A stretch of 6,520 bases of DNA from an uncultured Clostridium sp. (lineage in GTDB: Bacteria > Bacillota > Clostridia > TANB77 > CAG-508), in NCBI GenBank assembly GCA_947062645.1, contig CAMSQT010000069.1:1-6520 (forward strand). The letters run 5' to 3'. The notes beneath the pieces were generated by a model. The model saw only the letters and a list, made by a program, of their open reading frames with translations. It was not told the origin of the DNA and made no database searches. A program made the position numbers and the translations under genes. Positions 6,502 to 6,520 of this stretch are shown in pieces. Within the stretch, counting starts at the first letter, position 1, and the number at the start of each line of letters is the position of its first letter.

Positions 6502-6510
6502 ATTTTAACA
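6502..6510 (-). promoter_or_regulatory. Extended -10 of the pheS operon promoter (partial)
   Basis: On the minus strand TGT followed by TAAAAT (6507-6502) forms an extended -10. It is placed correctly to start a leader of about 310 bases that includes the whole T-box. The -35 would fall beyond position 6520, outside the window, so the promoter cannot be fully judged. Confidence 0.45.
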
Positions 6511-6520
6511 TATTTTCTAA

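Overview
The window is AT-rich DNA with strong AGGAGG-type ribosome binding sites, AGA-dominated arginine codons and a T-box riboswitch in front of a tRNA-synthetase operon. Together these point to a low-GC Bacillota, most likely a Clostridia-like (perhaps gut) organism; that lineage is an inference. The first 42 bases are not genomic: they are an Illumina Read 1 adapter with a probable index. The left edge is therefore an untrimmed read end, as in a draft or metagenomic contig.

Layout, left to right. (1) 1-42: adapter. (2) 43-1770, minus strand: the N-terminal 576 residues of a secreted papain-family (C1A) cysteine peptidase with a lectin-like domain and the start of a bacterial Ig-like (BIG2) domain; the rest is off the contig. 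(3) 1771-1964: a divergent promoter region, with a sigma-A-type promoter for each direction. (4) 1965-2216, plus strand: an 83-residue protein of unknown function with a duplicated R-G-[FY]-x-[DE]-G-Y motif. (5) 2201-2234: a perfect 13-bp hairpin shared as terminator by this gene and the convergent pheT, built from the last codons of both. (6) 2233-6184, minus strand: a phenylalanyl-tRNA synthetase operon in the order pheS, a 119-residue unknown gene, pheT. (7) about 6185-6510: the T-box leader and promoter of that operon, with a UUC (Phe) specifier, a T-box motif and an intrinsic terminator.

The operon logic is clear. Uncharged tRNA-Phe should bind the leader, stabilise the antiterminator and allow transcription of pheS and pheT, whose products form the (alpha-beta)2 PheRS enzyme. 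Three points need a second look. First, pheS as given carries two one-base insertions that remove its motif 3; in an essential gene these are most simply sequence errors. Second, pheS and pheT, normally adjacent, are separated by an unrecognised gene, and each of the two gaps around it holds a palindromic element. Third, the longest possible reading frames of both pheT and pheS start inside non-coding structure (a palindromic repeat and the T-box terminator), so the true starts lie further in, at 4635 and 6184.

I see no CRISPR array, tRNA, rRNA, transposase or complete mobile element. No wholly new system is evident; the least explained items are the 119-residue gene with its flanking palindromes and the 83-residue repeat protein.
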